Part shown: positions 34,814 to 37,431 of the stretch, piece after piece | Position numbering within the stretch: the first letter of the stretch is position 1 | How the letters are laid out: every line of letters starts with the position of its first letter | From: Acidobacteriota bacterium | GTDB lineage: Bacteria; Acidobacteriota; Terriglobia; Acidiferrales; UBA7541 | DNA: 37,431 bases | Direction: 5' to 3' | Assembly (NCBI GenBank): GCA_003223255.1 | Contig: QHYJ01000069.1 | Coordinates: 1 to 37,431, forward strand | Translations under genes and position numbers: made by a program | The notes under the pieces: generated by a model | What the model was told of the DNA's origin: nothing | Database searches by the model: none | Seen by the model: the letters and a program-made list of their open reading frames with translations, nothing else

Positions 34814-36588
34814 GGCCCCTCCCCGCCCGGTTTCTTCTCGGCTGCCTTCGAACTTCGCAAATGCTCGAGCAACTGCTTCGCTTCGGCATAATTGGGCGCC
34901 AATTTCAGGGCTTTCTCGGCTTCGGCGCGCGCCAATTCCGGTTTTTTCTGCTCCAGATAAATTTTGGCCAACATGGTGCGCACTTCCGCGGAGTCCCGCG
35001 TCGCCAGCGAGGCCTGCAATTCCTTCACCGCATCGTCCATCTTGCCCTGACGGCGAGCGATCTCTCCCAAGCCGCGATGCGCTGCGGCATTGGCCGGCTC
35101 GACCGCCAGCACGGCGCGAAATTCCTTTTCGGCCGCGTCCATGTTTCCGGCAGAAAGTTCCTGCCGGCCCTTGCGAATGTGCGCCGCAGGCGTGTCACTT
35201 GCGGCCGCGGTGAAAGAGGCACTCGCGGGAGCTTCAGCCGGTTCCGCACGCAGCCCGCTGATGTCCAACTCCGTCTTGATTCGCGTCAGGCGCGCCAGCG
35301 TTTCCTTATTGTCGTCCAAGTGAATCGCCGGCAATCCGTTCGGTCCGAAAGCTTCTTTCGCCGCTTCGCGCTCCTGGTCGGCTTCCGCATTTTTGTCGGC
35401 TTTTTCCAAGGACAGAATCAGCAGCGCCCGGTCTTCCGCGCTGTCCGGCTCGCGTTCCGCTGCCTCGCGGAAATAGTCCGCCGCGGCTGCGGCATCATCG
35501 CTCTGGAGCGACAAAAGCCCCAGATTAACCGCATAATCGTCCTCTCCTGGAGCCAGTTCCGCCGCGCGCCTCAGGCTTGCTTGTGCCGCCGCCACTTTGC
35601 CTTGCCGTGCCTGCGCGATGGCCAGGTTATTCAGGACTTCAGGCAAATCCGCTCCGGGTCCGCCAGTGCTCTTCAATGTTTCTTGCAAGCTATGAAACTC
35701 TTCCTCGGCGCGGTCCGCCTGATTCGATTGCAACCGGCAAACGCCGCTGAAGAACAGCGCTTCAGCATAACGGTCGTAGGTCTTCGGAACTTTGAAGAAC
35801 CAAGCCAGCGCGGCGTTGTAATCCTTCTTCGCAAAATACGCTTCGCCCAGCGCAAAATTCGCGTCAGCCCAGTCGGGCTCCAGCCGCGCCGCTTCGTGCA
35901 GTTGCCGCAGCTTGGCATCCACGTCGGCGGCCTGCACGCCTCGCGCGTACTGCTCGAACGCATCCAACCGCAGCGGACGCTGCCGCTTGGTGAAATCCGC
36001 TAGATTCAGCGCGTAATGCCCATCCCGCGAAGAAAGCGTCCGCCACAGCAGCCGCGTGTGCAGCTCCATCAAAGATTCCAGCGGGCCGCTTTCCCGCACC
36101 GCGGGTCGCAGCGCCAAAGGATTCATGCTGAGCATGCGTATTTCGATGGTGAGCGCCGTTCCCCTGGCCGCGTATTTTCCATAGATCACATAATCCGCGT
36201 CCAAGTCTTCGGCGACGCGCAGCATCATGGCGCGGCTGAACGTGGAACTGCTGGGCAGACCGTAGCGCTCAAGCTCGGCAGCTCTTCCGGCGTGCGAATA
36301 GGCCTGTTCCCCGGCAGCGGTGAGCCGCTCGATGGTCAACTCTTCCAACCCTTCGCTCAGCCAGTCCAGTTTGGCAGGCGCGCCCGCATTCTCGAAGGGC
36401 AAAACCACGTAGATTTTTTGCGAATTTGCCGATGCCGGGTTCGTGGCCCCGCGTGCTTGTCCGGCAGGCGTGGCTTGCTGCGCCGGTGGCGACGACTGCG
36501 CCGCGCAAACGGCTGTTGCCGTCAGCGAAACGAATAGTATTTTGACCAGGATTTCACGAAAACGCGGCCTGCCAAAAGAGCGCGCCAT
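34810..36588 (-). CDS. Periplasmic TolB/FlgO-like and tetratricopeptide-repeat protein
   Basis: 592 residues. Residues 1-30 look like a signal peptide (FVSLTATAVCAAQ). Residues about 57-165 form a TolB-amino-terminal or FlgO-like alpha/beta domain (YVVLPFENAGAPAKLDWLSEGL; ADYVIYGKYA). From about 215 to the end it is TPR repeats (DANFALGEAYFAKKDYNAALAWF; NLAIAQARQGKVAAAQASL; MLAKIYLEQKKPELARAEAEKAL), with a Pro/Ala gap near 440-465. It is likely a periplasmic scaffold. It is the first gene of the operon and overlaps nfeD by four bases. ATG 36588 has no clear Shine-Dalgarno sequence, and a promoter -10 box lies only nine bases upstream. Confidence 0.85.
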   Translation of the reverse strand: MARSFGRPRFREILVKILFVSLTATAVCAAQSSPPAQQATPAGQARGATNPASANSQKIYVVLPFENAGAPAKLDWLSEGLEELTIERLTAAGEQAYSHAGRAAELERYGLPSSSTFSRAMMLRVAEDLDADYVIYGKYAARGTALTIEIRMLSMNPLALRPAVRESGPLESLMELHTRLLWRTLSSRDGHYALNLADFTKRQRPLRLDAFEQYARGVQAADVDAKLRQLHEAARLEPDWADANFALGEAYFAKKDYNAALAWFFKVPKTYDRYAEALFFSGVCRLQSNQADRAEEEFHSLQETLKSTGGPGADLPEVLNNLAIAQARQGKVAAAQASLRRAAELAPGEDDYAVNLGLLSLQSDDAAAAADYFREAAEREPDSAEDRALLILSLEKADKNAEADQEREAAKEAFGPNGLPAIHLDDNKETLARLTRIKTELDISGLRAEPAEAPASASFTAAASDTPAAHIRKGRQELSAGNMDAAEKEFRAVLAVEPANAAAHRGLGEIARRQGKMDDAVKELQASLATRDSAEVRTMLAKIYLEQKKPELARAEAEKALKLAPNYAEAKQLLEHLRSSKAAEKKPGGEGP

Positions 36589-36597
36589 GTTGCTTGC

Positions 36598-36606
36598 ATT
36601 GTAACA
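36598..36606 (-). promoter_or_regulatory. Extended -10 promoter of the TPR-nfeD-slipin operon
   Basis: On the minus strand TGT-TACAAT ends nine bases before the ATG at 36588. No clear -35 is present. Transcription would begin within a few bases of the start codon, implying a leaderless or near-leaderless message. Confidence 0.45.
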
Positions 36607-36825
36607 GAGCGGCTAAGCGTTTGGTGGTTTGTGGCCCAGAGTCTAAGTCGCCTTTCTAGACAGAAGGAGTCCTGCATTACAAGTTGACCTGCCTGAATCA
36701 TCGAATCATCTGGTCGACGTGGCGGCCTATGCTCCCCCCGAAAGTTAGGCAAATTTTGCCAGCCTCGGAAGAACGCGCCCCAATCCAGTAATGACCGACA
36801 ACTCCTCCCTTGGCCTTGAAGAACC

Positions 36826-37287
36826 TCACGAGTTCCAGACCACTTTGGTGAGCTGCTTCTTGCGCGACTCCCACTCGGAGCCGGTAAGCAGGCGCGGGGC
36901 GATTTCGATCAGGCGCGGAATGAGCTTGAACACACTCGCCGCCGTCCAGGGGTGGCCGTCGCGGGTGCGATATTCGCGAGCGTTGAGCGCATCCGCCATG
37001 CTTCGGAACGAGACGTCCTGGACGACCATTTCGGCAAGGAACTTGAGGGTCTGCGTCTCCAGCGGATCGTCTTCCAAATGGCGGCAGTCGCTGGCGATGC
37101 GCAGGCCAAACGGAATCTCTTCGGTACCAAGCTCCGCCTCAGGTATTTCGGGTGGCTCACCCGAGATCTCGATCTCGCGCTCCCATTCGAGGGCCACAAG
37201 ACGCCAGCCCGCGTCGTGCATCTTGGACAAGTACACGGATGTGGGAGGGATGGTGACGCGCTCCCGAATGCGGTCAATCTTTTTCAT
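36826..37287 (-). CDS. Conserved hypothetical protein with recombinase-like helical segment
   Basis: A 153-residue protein. The N-terminal third (about 1-40) holds MKKIDRIRERVTIPPTSVYL and WRLVALEWEREIEI. The middle is acidic with Pro and Glu. The C-terminal part is helical: FRSMADALNAREYRTRDGHP, then WTAASVFKLIPRLIEIAP. That last pattern resembles the short segment of serine recombinases (LNxxGxxTRxGxxWxxxxV) that contacts DNA, so a helix-turn-helix is possible. No catalytic residues are present. ATG 37287 has GAGAGG seven bases upstream. It stands alone at the window edge, 237 bases from the TPR gene on the same strand. Function unknown. Confidence 0.65.
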   Translation of the reverse strand: MKKIDRIRERVTIPPTSVYLSKMHDAGWRLVALEWEREIEISGEPPEIPEAELGTEEIPFGLRIASDCRHLEDDPLETQTLKFLAEMVVQDVSFRSMADALNAREYRTRDGHPWTAASVFKLIPRLIEIAPRLLTGSEWESRKKQLTKVVWNS

Positions 37288-37431
37288 CCTACGCCTCTCG
37301 AGTTTTTACGCCCCGGACGACACTAACTCCTAGAACGGTGAGCAACTTAGAGACCGCGCCATACACGACATAAGTGAAAGAAACAGAATGGCTTAGAAGA
37401 GCAATGGATGTCCGGTAGAGCGAAACTCTGT

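Noticed and set aside
34450-36003. 517-codon plus-strand frame opposite the TPR gene
   Set aside because: Antisense shadow of the repeat-rich TPR sequence; composition is Arg/Phe/Gln-heavy and no domain is visible.

Overview
The window looks like chromosomal DNA from a GC-rich, diderm soil-type bacterium. My best guess is an Acidobacteriota (Koribacter/Terriglobia-like). The grounds are an outer-membrane patatin/beta-barrel gene, a periplasmic TolB/TPR protein, an Lnt lipoprotein acyltransferase, a DinB-DnaE2-type polymerase pair, a Tat-exported spermidine-dehydrogenase-like flavoprotein and remnants of an acidobacterial-type MacB permease. This placement rests on remembered protein similarity and was not tested. 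Starts at TTG and GTG are common, including metK, ahcY and copD.

Layout. 1-1933: tRNA-Ser(GGA) on the minus strand, a secreted amidohydrolase, and tRNA-Gln(TTG) on the plus strand. 1976-3997: a CopC/CopD copper-handling pair. 4090-9280: three consecutive genes, all with broken reading frames. They are a Tat-signal flavoprotein with a one-base frameshift inside the signal, a small membrane-anchored protein with a frameshift, and a patatin-outer-membrane-barrel gene with an in-frame TGA and a frameshift. 9335-16569: a lipocalin-like protein, then a strong sigma70-like promoter followed by dinB, dnaE2, a small unknown protein and a periplasmic two-domain protein. 16651-27741: a long minus-strand run, metK, ahcY, tldD, tldE, gltB and a LysR regulator. 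27742-29130: a gene-poor scar with a MacB-type permease fragment and a truncated DoxX gene. 29138-36588: a tightly packed minus-strand operon of TolB/TPR protein, NfeD, slipin, SPOR protein, lnt and prfB. prfB carries the classical programmed +1 frameshift site. 36826-37287: a small conserved-looking protein of unknown role.

How the genes work together. metK and ahcY form the SAM-SAH part of the activated-methyl cycle. tldD/tldE encode the two-subunit metalloprotease. gltB is the large glutamate synthase subunit, with no gltD nearby. TPR-NfeD-slipin-SPOR-Lnt looks like an envelope quality-control and membrane-domain module joined to peptide release factor 2. dinB plus dnaE2 is a likely damage-induced mutagenesis pair without a visible imuA.

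The most unusual signals are several different short palindromes inserted in frame inside dnaE2 and at the N-terminus of lnt, the cluster of disrupted genes at 5.9-8.2 kb, a Y-family polymerase whose catalytic DE pair reads DD, a 15-bp palindrome abutting the gltB start codon, and a four-unit heptamer repeat between metK and ahcY.
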